A DNA stretch of 64,000 bases from Paraburkholderia xenovorans LB400 (lineage in GTDB: Bacteria > Pseudomonadota > Gammaproteobacteria > Burkholderiales > Burkholderiaceae). A program made the position numbers and the translations under genes. Below are positions 54,059-63,055 of the stretch, one piece after another (the stretch's first letter is position 1; the number at the start of each line of letters is the position of its first letter). The notes below the pieces were generated by a model, which searched no databases, was not told the DNA's origin, and saw nothing but the letters and a program-made list of their open reading frames with translations. The stretch lies in assembly GCF_000013645.1 (NCBI RefSeq), contig NC_007952.1, forward strand, positions 1,302,001-1,366,000, in the 5' to 3' direction.

Positions 54059-55467
54059 CAGACAACAGTACCGCGCATCGCGCAGCACCGCTTGGCGAGA
54101 CACTCGATGCGCTGCGCGCCGCGCTCGGTGAAGACAGCGTCCGCGTGGGCGAGCAGATCAGCGAACGCGCGATGACCGACTGGACACGCCACGAGCCGAC
54201 GCGGCCTGCGGCATTGCTCCTGCCGCGCACCACGGAGCAGGTCTCGCGCGCGCTGGCCATCTGTCACGCGGCGCATCAGCCGGTGGTGCCGCAAGGCGGC
54301 ATGACCGGCCTCGCGGGCGGCGCGATTGCGCGTGCCACGGATATTGCGTTGTCGCTCGAACGGCTGGACGGCGTCGAAGAAGTGGACGCCGCTTCCGCCA
54401 CCCTGACCGTGCGCGCCGGCACGACCTTGCAAGCCGCCCAGGAAGCCGCCGCCGAAGCCGGCTTCGAACTCGCGCTCGATCTCGGCGCGCGCGGCTCGTG
54501 CCAGATCGGCGGCAATCTCGCGACCAACGCGGGCGGCAACCGGGTGATCCAGTCGGGCACCGCGCGCGACCAGGTGCTGGGTCTCGAAGTGGTACTGGCC
54601 AATGGCGACGTGCTCACGTCGCTCGGCAAGATGGTCAAGAACAATACCGGCTATGACCTCAAACACTGGTTCATCGGCTCGGAGGGCACGCTTGGCGTAA
54701 TCACGCGCGCCGTGTTGCGCTTGCATCCGCCGCGTGCCGCGCGCCATACCGCGCTGGTTGCGCTCGACGGCTACGATGCCGCCGTGAACCTGCTGCGCCG
54801 CTTGTCCACGCGATTCGGCAACGACATCGGCGCGTTCGAAATCATGTGGCCGGACTTCTACGACTTCGGCGTGAAGCTGACCGGCACGCGCTCGCCATTT
54901 GCCGACGCGCATCCGCTCTATGCATTGATCGAACACGCCAGCTTCGATTCGGACGACGACGGCGAACGCTTTTCCGCCGCGCTGACCGAAGCGCTGGAAG
55001 CCGGCGCGATCCGCGACGCCGTGATCGCGCAGTCGGTGGCCGACGTGCGCGCGCTATGGGCGATTCGCGAATGCACGGCGGAGTTTCCGGTGCGGCTCGA
55101 CGCGATCAACTTCGACGTGAGCCTGCCGATCGGCGCGATCGGCGCCTTCGTCGACCGCTGCCGCGCGGCGCTCGATCAGCGCTGGCCGGGCAATGCGTCG
55201 TATTTCTTCGGGCATATCGGCGATTCGAATCTGCATGTCACCGTGGACGGACATTCGATCCCCGGCGTCAATCATCATGCGGTGTACGCGTTCGTCTACG
55301 ACATGCTCGGGCCGCTGCACGGTTCGGTGTCGGCGGAACACGGGATTGGTTTGCTCAAGCGCGAGTTCCTGCCGATTTCGCGCTCGCCGGCGGAGTTGGC
55401 GGCAATGGCTGCGATCAAACACGCGCTGGATCCGCACGGCATTCTGAATCCGGGCAAGCTGTTCTGA
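54055..55467 (+). CDS. FAD-binding oxidase, D-2-hydroxyacid dehydrogenase (GlcD/D2HGDH) family
   Basis: The 470-residue flavoprotein has the PCMH FAD-binding domain (PVVPQGGMTGLAGGAI, LDLGARGSCQIGGNLATNAGGNRVIQSGTARDQVLGLEVVLANGDV). Its C-terminal FAD-oxidase domain has the metal-binding GHIGDSNLHVTV and the NHHAVYAFVYDMLGPLHGSVSAEHGIGLLKREFL signature. Such enzymes oxidise D-2-hydroxyglutarate, D-lactate or glycolate to the 2-oxo acid. Coupled to the oxygenase gene, it may regenerate a 2-oxo acid or process a hydroxylated product. Exact substrate unknown. Confidence 0.9.
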   Translation: MTDNSTAHRAAPLGETLDALRAALGEDSVRVGEQISERAMTDWTRHEPTRPAALLLPRTTEQVSRALAICHAAHQPVVPQGGMTGLAGGAIARATDIALSLERLDGVEEVDAASATLTVRAGTTLQAAQEAAAEAGFELALDLGARGSCQIGGNLATNAGGNRVIQSGTARDQVLGLEVVLANGDVLTSLGKMVKNNTGYDLKHWFIGSEGTLGVITRAVLRLHPPRAARHTALVALDGYDAAVNLLRRLSTRFGNDIGAFEIMWPDFYDFGVKLTGTRSPFADAHPLYALIEHASFDSDDDGERFSAALTEALEAGAIRDAVIAQSVADVRALWAIRECTAEFPVRLDAINFDVSLPIGAIGAFVDRCRAALDQRWPGNASYFFGHIGDSNLHVTVDGHSIPGVNHHAVYAFVYDMLGPLHGSVSAEHGIGLLKREFLPISRSPAELAAMAAIKHALDPHGILNPGKLF

Positions 55468-55507
55468 GCGGGCTGCGCCGGCACGCGTGGCGACGGCGCG
55501 CCCGCTC
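55466..55507. terminator. Strong hairpin between convergent genes
   Basis: GAGCGGGC (55466-55473) plus GCGCCG (55475-55480) pairs with CGGCGC (55494-55499) plus GCCCGCTC (55500-55507): 14 bp with one bulged T and a 13-nt loop, nearly filling the gap between the convergent FAD oxidase and GMC genes. Probably a bidirectional terminator without a T-run. Confidence 0.55.
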
Positions 55508-55511
55508 TTCG

Positions 55512-58500
55512 TCAATGCGCGTCCAGGTACTTCGCGATCACCGGATAAACATCCACGGCGGCGTGCTTGCCGAAGATACAGTCGATGTGTCCATAACCGG
55601 GAATGACGTGCCGCTCGTAAGGCTGCTCGGGGAAATGCCCGGTCAGCAGCTCGTACGTGCGCAGCGTGCTTGCCGGCAGATACGTTTCGTTCCTTTCCCC
55701 GTGAATGAAGCCGATTGGCCGGCGCATGCCTTCCAGGCCTTTCATACCGTCCGCGCCGGCCAGATAGACATCTTCGCCGGCCGCGTCGACTACTTTACCG
55801 GCTCGCACCATCGCGGCGAGATGCTTGAATACCGAAACGTCGTGCACGCCGAGCAATTCCTGCAGGTTCGCGTGAAGCGTTTCGTTGAGTTTTTCATGTT
55901 CGTAGAGCAGGCCGTACAGGAACGTGGCGCGGTGGCAGACCGGATTGCCGCAACCCTCGTCGTGATCGAGCGGGTAGAACCTGAGCGCTTCATCGAGCAG
56001 GTTTCGCGGCCACGACTCGTGTTCCGTATAGGCGGTCAGGTCGTGCACGCCGAGATGCTGCATGAGGTCGGGAATATGCAGGCCGGCCTTGATCTTCTGC
56101 AGCGTTCCCGGCACCGGGTGCGCCGACACCTGCGAGATGACCGCCGAGCGCACGCCTTCGAGTCCGTACAGCAGCGACATGCTGAGTGCCAGGCCACCCA
56201 TGCAGTGTCCCAGCGCCTGAATCTCCGCGGCACCGGTCAGTTCGCGGATCCTGGCGACCGCGGCCGGAATGTCCTCGCGCGCCACCTTGTCGACGTTGGT
56301 CGGCACGAGCACGCTCGGCATTTCGATGCTGACGCGCAGATCGACGAGCCACACGTCGTAGCCTGAAGCGCAAAGATATTCGACCATGTTGGTCGCGATC
56401 AGATCGGTGGAGTAGATGCGGCTCGATACGCCGGAGCCGTGAATCAGCAGCACCGGGCGCGCGGCCTTGAGCGCGGGATCGAGGTAGCGTGTGAGCCTCA
56501 GCGTCGTGCCATCGGGCGTGTCGAAGAAGACCACCTGCGGCGCCGGCGCGCGCAGCGCGCGCTTCAGGCGCGGCTCGGCCTTCGGGTCGTAGTACTGCAA
56601 GGGCGCGGCCACGCCGCCGTATTCGGTGAACAGCACGCCCGCGAAAAACTTGCCGAATTTCAGGGTCCATTCGAGGCGGGTCTTCAGATCGGGCGCATGG
56701 GTGACTTCGAGCGTGCGTTGCTGCTTGAGGAAATTCTCGGGCGTGATGATGAGCGTCGCCTTGCCGAGCAGCGGTGCATCGGCTTGCGCCGATTCGCGGA
56801 TTTCCGCGTAGAGCGTGTTGGTCTGCTCCCACAGATTGACCGGCGAGGTGCGGGTGATGATCTTTTGCCCGCTCAGATAGTACGTCTTGCCTTCGGTCGA
56901 ATTGAGCGTCATGCGGTAATTCATGTTGCGCTCGTCCACGTCGGACTCGTCGACCACGAACAGATTGAAGGTGCCGTTGGAGATCGTCATCGGCTGCGAC
57001 GAGAGCGCGGGGCAGGTCAGCGTGCCGGCGGTTCGCGCCAGATGTTGCGGATTGCTGATCATATCGGCGAGATCTTCCGATTCGACCGTCAGCGTGAACT
57101 CGATCGGACTCGCGCCGGCTTCGCCCGCCGCGACCGGCGCGTAGGTGCCGATCATCGTTTCGGTGAAATGCAGGCCGATCTTCTGCGGCGAGGACGGCGT
57201 CAACGACGACGACGCGAGCTCGGGCGTCGGCGCAGGCGGCAAGCTCGGCGTGGCGGCCGCGCCGTCGGCCGGGGCGGCGGTCACGGGATGCGTGGCCAGC
57301 AGCAGCTCGCAATTGCGTTCGGCCAGCGCGGAAATGGTGAGGAGCGGATTGACGCCGAGCGACATCGGCATGACGGCGCCGTCCATCACGTACAGGCCGT
57401 CGTGCACCGCGTTGCCCGTGGCGCCGCTGAACACGCGGCCCATGTGGTCGACTACGCCGTGCTCCGCGTCCTCGCCCATGCCGCAGCCGCCGAGCGGATG
57501 CACGGTGACGGTGCGGTTGCCGATGATATCGGTGGAGATCGGATTGCGCAGGTATTTGCCGCCGAGCGGCACGGTGGCCTGCTTGAGCGCCTCCTCGACC
57601 ACCTGAAAGATCGGCTGCTTGCCGGCGTTTTCCCACACGATGCGCGGCTGGCCTGTGTCGTCCACGTCGATCTGGCCGTCTTCGTCGTCATGCGCCATGA
57701 CGAGGTAGCTTTGCGTGTGATTGAGCGCGCCGTGATAGGGGCCGCGCAGAAAGCTCTCGGACATGCGGGCGTCGTAAGCGATCTGTTCCGGGAGCGAACG
57801 CGGCGCGACATCCACGCCTTCGAGCGGCGCGGCGGCGCCGAGCAGGCCGACCAGCGCCGCGCCCACCGGACCGGCCAGCGAGCCTTCTTCGATCACATAG
57901 CCATCCCTGACGTTGGCCGTATTGCGATGATCGATGAGGCCGGTAATGGTCGGGCCGACCGGCGGGATATCGCCCGGCTCGTGCGAACCCCAGCCGACGC
58001 CGTTGATCACGGGCTCGGTGTTGTACGCAAAGGCGAGCACGTCGCCATTGCCGGTGAAATGTTTGCCGAGCATGCCGGAGACGCTCAACCCCTGATTGCG
58101 CGAGCGCAGCAGCAGCGCGGTCGAGCCGATCGTGCCAGCCGAGACGATCACGATATCGGCGCTCACGAACAGATCGGGCGCGCCATAGCTTTCGCGGCCG
58201 AGGCTCACCAACTGGTAGCCCACGATCCATTTGCGCGTGGTCGCGTCGCGCCGCACCGAATGGACAGCGGTGCCGGTGAAAATCTGCGCGCCGTGGGCCA
58301 CGGCGTCGGGCAGATAGTTCATGTGGGTCGAATTCTTCGCATCGTAATTGCAGCCCGAATTGCAGTCGCCGCAGCCAACGCAAGCCTTCTGCGCGACGCC
58401 TGCGGCGTTCACGCGGTCCTCGAACGTGACGGTGATATCCGGGCGCGTGAAGCGGTCTTCCATGCCGAGCGCCTGCGCCGATTTTTCGAGCGCCTGCAGT

Positions 58501-58970
58501 TTCGGCAACACCGGATAATCCTTCGGCACCGGCGACGGTTGCAGCATCGCTCGGGCAAGCGCATAGCCTTTGTCGCGCGCGGCCTTGTCGGCACGCAACG
58601 CGGCCGGCCAGCGTGCGTCGTCCCACAGGCGCGGGTCGGCTTCGAGCGCGACGTTCGCGTTGATCAGCGAGGTGCCGCCCAGACCGCAGCCGACTACCGC
58701 GTTCACGTCTTCGTTCACGTGCACTTCGAGCAAGGCCAGCGGCGAGCCGATATGGGCCGCCGCCGTGTTGTATTGCACCTGCGCGGCGCCCTGAAACGGC
58801 GTGCGGGGGAATTCGCCGGCCATGAATTCGCGCCCGCGTTCGAGCACGCATACGCGGCGCCCGGCGCGCGCCATGCGGCACGCGGCAATCGCGCCGCCGT
58901 AGCCGGAACCCACCACGACCACGTCGTAATGCGATTGAATTGCGGTCACGGCGCTCGATAAGCGGTTCAT
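55512..58970 (-). CDS. GMC oxidoreductase fused to an alpha/beta-hydrolase
   Basis: 1152 residues. Residues 1-560 form an FAD-dependent GMC (cholesterol-oxidase-like) domain with YDVVVVGSGYGGAIAACRMARAG (GSGYGG 21-26) and the C-terminal HPLGGCGMG...NAVHDGLYVMDGAVMPMSLGVNPLLTISALAER segment. C197, C200, C203 and C207 (CVGCGDCNSGC) look like an iron-sulfur or zinc site. A beta-rich linker region spans about 595-790. The C-terminal domain (about 830-1152) is an alpha/beta-hydrolase with LLIHGSG, nucleophile elbow GHCMGG (Cys923 instead of Ser) and GYGHIDCIFG with the catalytic His. Cys at this place is typical of PHA synthases and dienelactone hydrolases. Possible role: oxidation of a sterol- or alcohol-like substrate followed by thiol-based acyl chemistry. 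ATG 58970 has GAGG upstream. Confidence 0.85.
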   Translation of the reverse strand: MNRLSSAVTAIQSHYDVVVVGSGYGGAIAACRMARAGRRVCVLERGREFMAGEFPRTPFQGAAQVQYNTAAAHIGSPLALLEVHVNEDVNAVVGCGLGGTSLINANVALEADPRLWDDARWPAALRADKAARDKGYALARAMLQPSPVPKDYPVLPKLQALEKSAQALGMEDRFTRPDITVTFEDRVNAAGVAQKACVGCGDCNSGCNYDAKNSTHMNYLPDAVAHGAQIFTGTAVHSVRRDATTRKWIVGYQLVSLGRESYGAPDLFVSADIVIVSAGTIGSTALLLRSRNQGLSVSGMLGKHFTGNGDVLAFAYNTEPVINGVGWGSHEPGDIPPVGPTITGLIDHRNTANVRDGYVIEEGSLAGPVGAALVGLLGAAAPLEGVDVAPRSLPEQIAYDARMSESFLRGPYHGALNHTQSYLVMAHDDEDGQIDVDDTGQPRIVWENAGKQPIFQVVEEALKQATVPLGGKYLRNPISTDIIGNRTVTVHPLGGCGMGEDAEHGVVDHMGRVFSGATGNAVHDGLYVMDGAVMPMSLGVNPLLTISALAERNCELLLATHPVTAAPADGAAATPSLPPAPTPELASSSLTPSSPQKIGLHFTETMIGTYAPVAAGEAGASPIEFTLTVESEDLADMISNPQHLARTAGTLTCPALSSQPMTISNGTFNLFVVDESDVDERNMNYRMTLNSTEGKTYYLSGQKIITRTSPVNLWEQTNTLYAEIRESAQADAPLLGKATLIITPENFLKQQRTLEVTHAPDLKTRLEWTLKFGKFFAGVLFTEYGGVAAPLQYYDPKAEPRLKRALRAPAPQVVFFDTPDGTTLRLTRYLDPALKAARPVLLIHGSGVSSRIYSTDLIATNMVEYLCASGYDVWLVDLRVSIEMPSVLVPTNVDKVAREDIPAAVARIRELTGAAEIQALGHCMGGLALSMSLLYGLEGVRSAVISQVSAHPVPGTLQKIKAGLHIPDLMQHLGVHDLTAYTEHESWPRNLLDEALRFYPLDHDEGCGNPVCHRATFLYGLLYEHEKLNETLHANLQELLGVHDVSVFKHLAAMVRAGKVVDAAGEDVYLAGADGMKGLEGMRRPIGFIHGERNETYLPASTLRTYELLTGHFPEQPYERHVIPGYGHIDCIFGKHAAVDVYPVIAKYLDAH

Positions 58971-59174
58971 CACGGCCACCTCGTCTGGAATGGAGTGCGG
59001 GGAAAGATAACCAGGACTTCGGATGCAAGACGGCGTGCGGCGACGGCTTTTTTATCCTAGGCGGTGCGCGCGAACAAAAAAAGGCGCATCGTACGTCACG
59101 CACGCGAGCGTTGCGTCACGTGCGCGGCTTCGCGAGACGGCGCGGACGGCCGGCGCCCGCGTGGCCGCATGCGG

Positions 59175-59966
59175 TCAGGCGGCGGCTTCGTTCATTTCGC
59201 TGTCGCTCGATTCGGCGGCGAGCAGGTTCAGCGCGAGCAGAATAGCCGGGCGATTGTCGACGTCGATCTCGATACCGAGCTCGTCGGCGAGCCAGCGGCC
59301 GATCTTGGTGTTCGAAAAAGCTTCGGCGCCGGCCGTCTTCTTCATGGTGACGCCGAGCTTGACGGCGCGATAGTGATAGGAGGGCACCCGATGCTGCGCT
59401 GCGACTGCCGAAAGACCGCCTTTACCTTCCGAGCACCAGCCGAGGCTGCCGGCCAGCACGATGCGCTCCGGCTCGTCGAGGCTTTCGATAAAGGCGCGCG
59501 CCGACAGGCGCACGCGCTGTTCGTCGAGGCCGTATTGCAGCAGCACGCTTTCCACCGGGTCTTCCAGCGCTTGCGCATGCAGATCGATTTCCTGCGCCAT
59601 GCCTTCGTTTTCCATCGATACGTTGCGCTGATGGCCAGCGCTGCGCAGGCAGTCGATCAGATAGCGGCGGAAATACGCGCACAGTGCGTAGCCGTTGGAG
59701 GGCGCGCTGTCGGCGCAGGCGCGGGTTTCGGTATGGCCGGGTGCGAGGCGCAGGACTTTCGCGTAGATGAACTGGGCGACCAGTTCTTCCTTGTCCTCGC
59801 CGAGCGCCTGCAACTCGAGCGGGTGATAGGTCCGCAACGCCCGCTTGACCAGCTCGACCATCGACACCATTTCGTCGCCGGACAAGCGGGTACGCCGGCG
59901 CCACAAATCCGGCAGAATCGCATCGTCGAGATTGCGGACGAACTCGTGGCTCGGAACTGCGCCCAT
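59175..59966 (-). CDS. Sigma-70-like regulatory protein, unclassified
   Basis: The 263-residue protein is not a standard sigma factor. It resembles the layout of a short sigma: a helical region with FIYAKVLRLAPGHTETRACADSAPSNGYALCAYFRRYLIDCLRSAG (region-2-like), and ESLDEPERIVLAGSLGWCSEGKGGLSAVAAQHRVPSYHYRAVKLGVTMKK (region-4-like helix-turn-helix). A C-terminal ~55 residues are unlike sigma factors. GGAGG precedes ATG 59966. Divergent from the hybrid histidine kinase, 299 bp apart, so regulatory linkage is plausible. It could also be a DNA-binding protein unrelated to RNA polymerase. Confidence 0.5.
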   Translation of the reverse strand: MGAVPSHEFVRNLDDAILPDLWRRRTRLSGDEMVSMVELVKRALRTYHPLELQALGEDKEELVAQFIYAKVLRLAPGHTETRACADSAPSNGYALCAYFRRYLIDCLRSAGHQRNVSMENEGMAQEIDLHAQALEDPVESVLLQYGLDEQRVRLSARAFIESLDEPERIVLAGSLGWCSEGKGGLSAVAAQHRVPSYHYRAVKLGVTMKKTAGAEAFSNTKIGRWLADELGIEIDVDNRPAILLALNLLAAESSDSEMNEAAA

Positions 59967-60265
59967 GAAAACCTCCAGAAGGGGTAAGGCAACGAGCGCG
60001 GTGGGCCTGAATGGCAGGCGGGGTGTGGATGGTGAAGCTTTGAAGCCGCGCTGAAGAATGTGAACCCAGTATGGTTTCCGGCGGCCGCTTCGCCTATATG
60101 GATTAAGTGGTAGCTGATGGGTAAACTGCCGGGTAAACCATCCGGCGAAATGCATCTTATTCGTCTGAAGAGAAAGGGGTTGCGCCGGAGCCGTCCGGTG
60201 CACGGGACCAGAGCAGGCGCCGGAGCGCCAACTCCGATCGACGATCGACCACAGGAGACCGCGTA

Positions 60266-62254
60266 ATGCGGGCTGACCCGATCCAGCGTGCCATCGACGA
60301 AGACCTGGTACGCGTGCTGTACGCGCAAGATCCGATCGCTTTCTTTTCGCACTGGTTTTCGATTGCGGTGCTGGTGGCGATCTATTGGCCGAACATACCG
60401 TCGCCGCCGCTGTTTATCGCCTGCTTCGGTTTTTATGCCGCAGCCAATTGCGGCGGCCTCGCGCTGTGGATCTGCAACCGCCGCTATCCCGAGCTCGTCT
60501 CGCCGCGCGGCTGGATCTATCTGCATGCGCTGCGCGGCGTGCTGCTGTACAGCGCGCCGGGCATCGCGGTGTGGTTCGCGTTCCAGAGTCCGCAAACCGA
60601 TTTGCCGCTGCTGCACACGGTCATGCTCGTGACGCTGGCCGCGGGCGTGTTCATGTCGAATGGCTTCGACCTGCTGAATTTCTCGACCGCGATTCCGTTT
60701 CTGCTGTTTCCCTCGATCGTCATGCATTTCGGCACGCATACGTTCGACCGCACGATTCTCGCCATTGTCCTCGCGTTCTTCTTCTGCGCGATCAACGTCT
60801 ATGCCTTGAGTTACCGCAAGCTGTTCCAGCAGGTCGTGCAGGCGCGCGTCGACCAGCAGTATCTGGCGGAGTCGCTGGCCGCGCAGAAACGCGTGGCCGA
60901 AGAAGCCAGCCTCGCCAAGACACGCTTTTTTGCGGCCGCCAGTCACGATCTGCGCCAGCCGCTGCATGCCATCGGCCTGCTCGCGGCCTCGCTCAACGAC
61001 GCGGCGGCGACGCCCGCGCAGCACGCAAAGACCGCCGAGCACATCGTCTATAACGTCGAGGCGCTCAACCAGCTGTTCAATCAGGTGCTCGATCTGGCGC
61101 GGCTCGAAAGCGGCGTGACGCAGGTGATCCGGCTGCATTTCCGGCTGTCCGAACTGTTCGAACGGGTCGGCAGCCAGTACCGTCCGCAGGCGGCCGCCAA
61201 AGGGCTGGCGCTGCGCATCGCGCCGACCACGATGGTCGTGCACGACGATCCCGTGCTGCTCGAGCGGGTACTGAGCAATCTGCTTTCGAACGCGGTGCGT
61301 TATACGGAAGAAGGCGCGATCTGGCTGGGCGTGCGCCGCGCGGGACGGCCCGCGGGCGGTCATATCGAAGTGCGCGACTCGGGCATCGGCATTCCCGTCG
61401 AGGAGCAGGAGCGCATCTTCGAGGAGTTCTATCAGGTCGCCAATCCGCAGCGCGACGCGCGCCAGGGTCACGGTCTGGGCTTGCCGACCGTGAAGCGCCT
61501 GGTCGAGATGCTCGGCGGCAAGCTGCAACTGCGTTCGGCGCCGGGGCGCGGTTCGGTGTTTCGTTTCCCGGTGCAGGCGGGCGATGCCGGCGGCATTGTC
61601 GCGAGCCTGAACGAAGCCGTGGCGGGCGGCCCCTCGGCGCAAGGGCGGCGCGTGCTGTGCATCGACGACGATCCGTCGATTCTCGAAGGCCTCGTCAGTC
61701 TGCTCGGCCGTTGGGGTTGCAGCGTGCTAGGCGCGCGCGACGAAGCCGACGCGCTCGCGGCACTCGAAGGCGGCTTCGTGCCCGATGCCGTGCTGTGCGA
61801 TTACCAGTTGGCGAATCACCGCACCGGCGCGCAGGCGTTGACGGCGGTGCGCAATGCGCTCGCGCGTGCGGGGCACGACAACGTGGTGACGCTGCTCATC
61901 ACGGGCGATATGGCGTCGGCGGAGCTGGCGGCGCTCGCCTTGCAGGGGATTCCGGTACTCCACAAGCCGGTCACGCCCGCGCGCCTGCGTCGCACGCTGG
62001 AGATGCTGTGGCAGCAGGCCGAACTGGACAAGGGGCGGGCGGCGGCTGCGCCGGAACTGCGCGCGGACCCGACGGGAAAAGAGGTGGGCGGCCGGCCGGC
62101 GAGCGGCGCGATGCCGGCTGCCGCGAGCGTGCCGCAAAGCGAAGCCGGAATGGCGGGAATGGCGGGAATGGCAGGAATGGGATCGCAGAGCCAGAGCCAG
62201 CCCCGGAGCACCCGGTACGAAAGCACGCCGTCGCAGAGCGAACCGCAAAAGTAG
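60266..62254 (+). CDS. Hybrid sensor histidine kinase with C-terminal receiver domain
   Basis: 662 residues. Six membrane helices in the first ~180 residues form the sensor, without a large periplasmic domain. The HisKA domain has H227 in AAASHDLRQPLHAIG, a form typical of kinases that work with LuxR-type partners. The ATPase domain follows (LSNLLSNAVRYTEEG, VRDSGIGIP, HGLGLPTVKRLVEMLGG). A receiver at about 465-590 has LCIDDDPSIL and the acceptor Asp in VLCDYQL. The tail is Gly-Met and Ser-Gln rich, partly from a 9-bp repeat. AGGAG precedes ATG 60266. The convergent response regulator is the likely partner. Confidence 0.9.
   Translation: MRADPIQRAIDEDLVRVLYAQDPIAFFSHWFSIAVLVAIYWPNIPSPPLFIACFGFYAAANCGGLALWICNRRYPELVSPRGWIYLHALRGVLLYSAPGIAVWFAFQSPQTDLPLLHTVMLVTLAAGVFMSNGFDLLNFSTAIPFLLFPSIVMHFGTHTFDRTILAIVLAFFFCAINVYALSYRKLFQQVVQARVDQQYLAESLAAQKRVAEEASLAKTRFFAAASHDLRQPLHAIGLLAASLNDAAATPAQHAKTAEHIVYNVEALNQLFNQVLDLARLESGVTQVIRLHFRLSELFERVGSQYRPQAAAKGLALRIAPTTMVVHDDPVLLERVLSNLLSNAVRYTEEGAIWLGVRRAGRPAGGHIEVRDSGIGIPVEEQERIFEEFYQVANPQRDARQGHGLGLPTVKRLVEMLGGKLQLRSAPGRGSVFRFPVQAGDAGGIVASLNEAVAGGPSAQGRRVLCIDDDPSILEGLVSLLGRWGCSVLGARDEADALAALEGGFVPDAVLCDYQLANHRTGAQALTAVRNALARAGHDNVVTLLITGDMASAELAALALQGIPVLHKPVTPARLRRTLEMLWQQAELDKGRAAAAPELRADPTGKEVGGRPASGAMPAAASVPQSEAGMAGMAGMAGMGSQSQSQPRSTRYESTPSQSEPQK
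62147..62180 (+). repeat. Nine-bp tandem repeat in the kinase tail
   Basis: GGAATGGCG occurs at 62147-62155 and 62156-62164, then GGAATGGCA at 62165-62173 and a partial GGAATGG to 62180. It encodes GMAGMAGMAGMG. Unit loss or gain keeps the frame. Confidence 0.8.
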
Positions 62255-62305
62255 ACACGTAGACGCGAACTGGCGGCGCGAACACCGCCTGTCACCGCTC
62301 CCGTA

Positions 62306-63055
62306 CTACAGGGTTTTCCCGGCTTCCAGCCAGCCGTTGATGACCGCGATCGCCGTCGACCGGTTGTGCACGCCGAGCGCCCGGAAAATCACCGACAGAT
62401 GCACCTTCACCGTGCCTTCCGCGACACCCAGCTCGCGCGCGATCATCTTGTTGGTCCAGCCGCGATGCACGAGCCGCATGATGTCCTGCTGACGCGGCGA
62501 CAGGTTCTCCAGCAGATGCTGCTGGTGCGGCTGCAATGCCTGAATCTGCGCGATGGGTTCCGTGAGCGCGGTGCCGGCCTGGCCGGCCGCCTGCGCGCCG
62601 CCCGCGCCTTGCAGCGACGGATCGGCGGGCGCTTCGGCCTGCGCGTCGCGCGTGCCGAGCAGGCTGAGGGCTTCCATCGGCACGTAGGCGCCGCCCGAGA
62701 GCACCAGTTCGATCGCCTTGAGCATGACGCTGGCGGGCTGCCGCTTCGGCACGAAGCCGAGTGCGCCGGCGGCCAGCACCGCGCGCATTTCGTCGGGTGA
62801 TTCTTCGGCGGAGAGGACGACGAGCGGGAGCGCGGGGTTCGCCTTCAGCAGGACTTCGAGCGACGAGGCGCCGCTCATGCCCGGCATATGCAGATCGACG
62901 ATGGCAAGATCGTGATCGGCGTCCGGACGCGCGAGGGCTGCGAGCGTCTCCCAATTATCGGCTTCGTCGAACTGGGCGTCGGGATCGAGGCCGCGCAGCA
63001 TGCCCTTGACGCCTTCCCGGATCAGTTCATGGTCGTCGGCTACGAGAAACTTCAT
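62306..63055 (-). CDS. LuxR/NarL-family response regulator
   Basis: The 249-residue regulator has a receiver domain (MKFLVADDHELIREGVKGML; acceptor Asp in LAIVDLHMPGMSG; conserved S/T and Lys in VVLSAEES and FVPKRQ). A Gln/Ala-rich linker follows, then a C-terminal LuxR helix-turn-helix (LSPRQQDIMRLVHRGWTNKMIARELGVAEGTVKVHLSVIFRALGVHNRSTAIAVI). Convergent with the hybrid kinase, 51 bp between stops, so they likely form a two-component system with the kinase's own receiver as an extra control step. Start ATG 63055. Confidence 0.9.
   Translation of the reverse strand: MKFLVADDHELIREGVKGMLRGLDPDAQFDEADNWETLAALARPDADHDLAIVDLHMPGMSGASSLEVLLKANPALPLVVLSAEESPDEMRAVLAAGALGFVPKRQPASVMLKAIELVLSGGAYVPMEALSLLGTRDAQAEAPADPSLQGAGGAQAAGQAGTALTEPIAQIQALQPHQQHLLENLSPRQQDIMRLVHRGWTNKMIARELGVAEGTVKVHLSVIFRALGVHNRSTAIAVINGWLEAGKTL

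Noticed and set aside
56439..58961. 840-codon open frame on the plus strand opposite the GMC-hydrolase gene
   Set aside because: Arg/His/Ala-rich shadow produced by high GC; the opposite strand encodes a complete, motif-rich protein.
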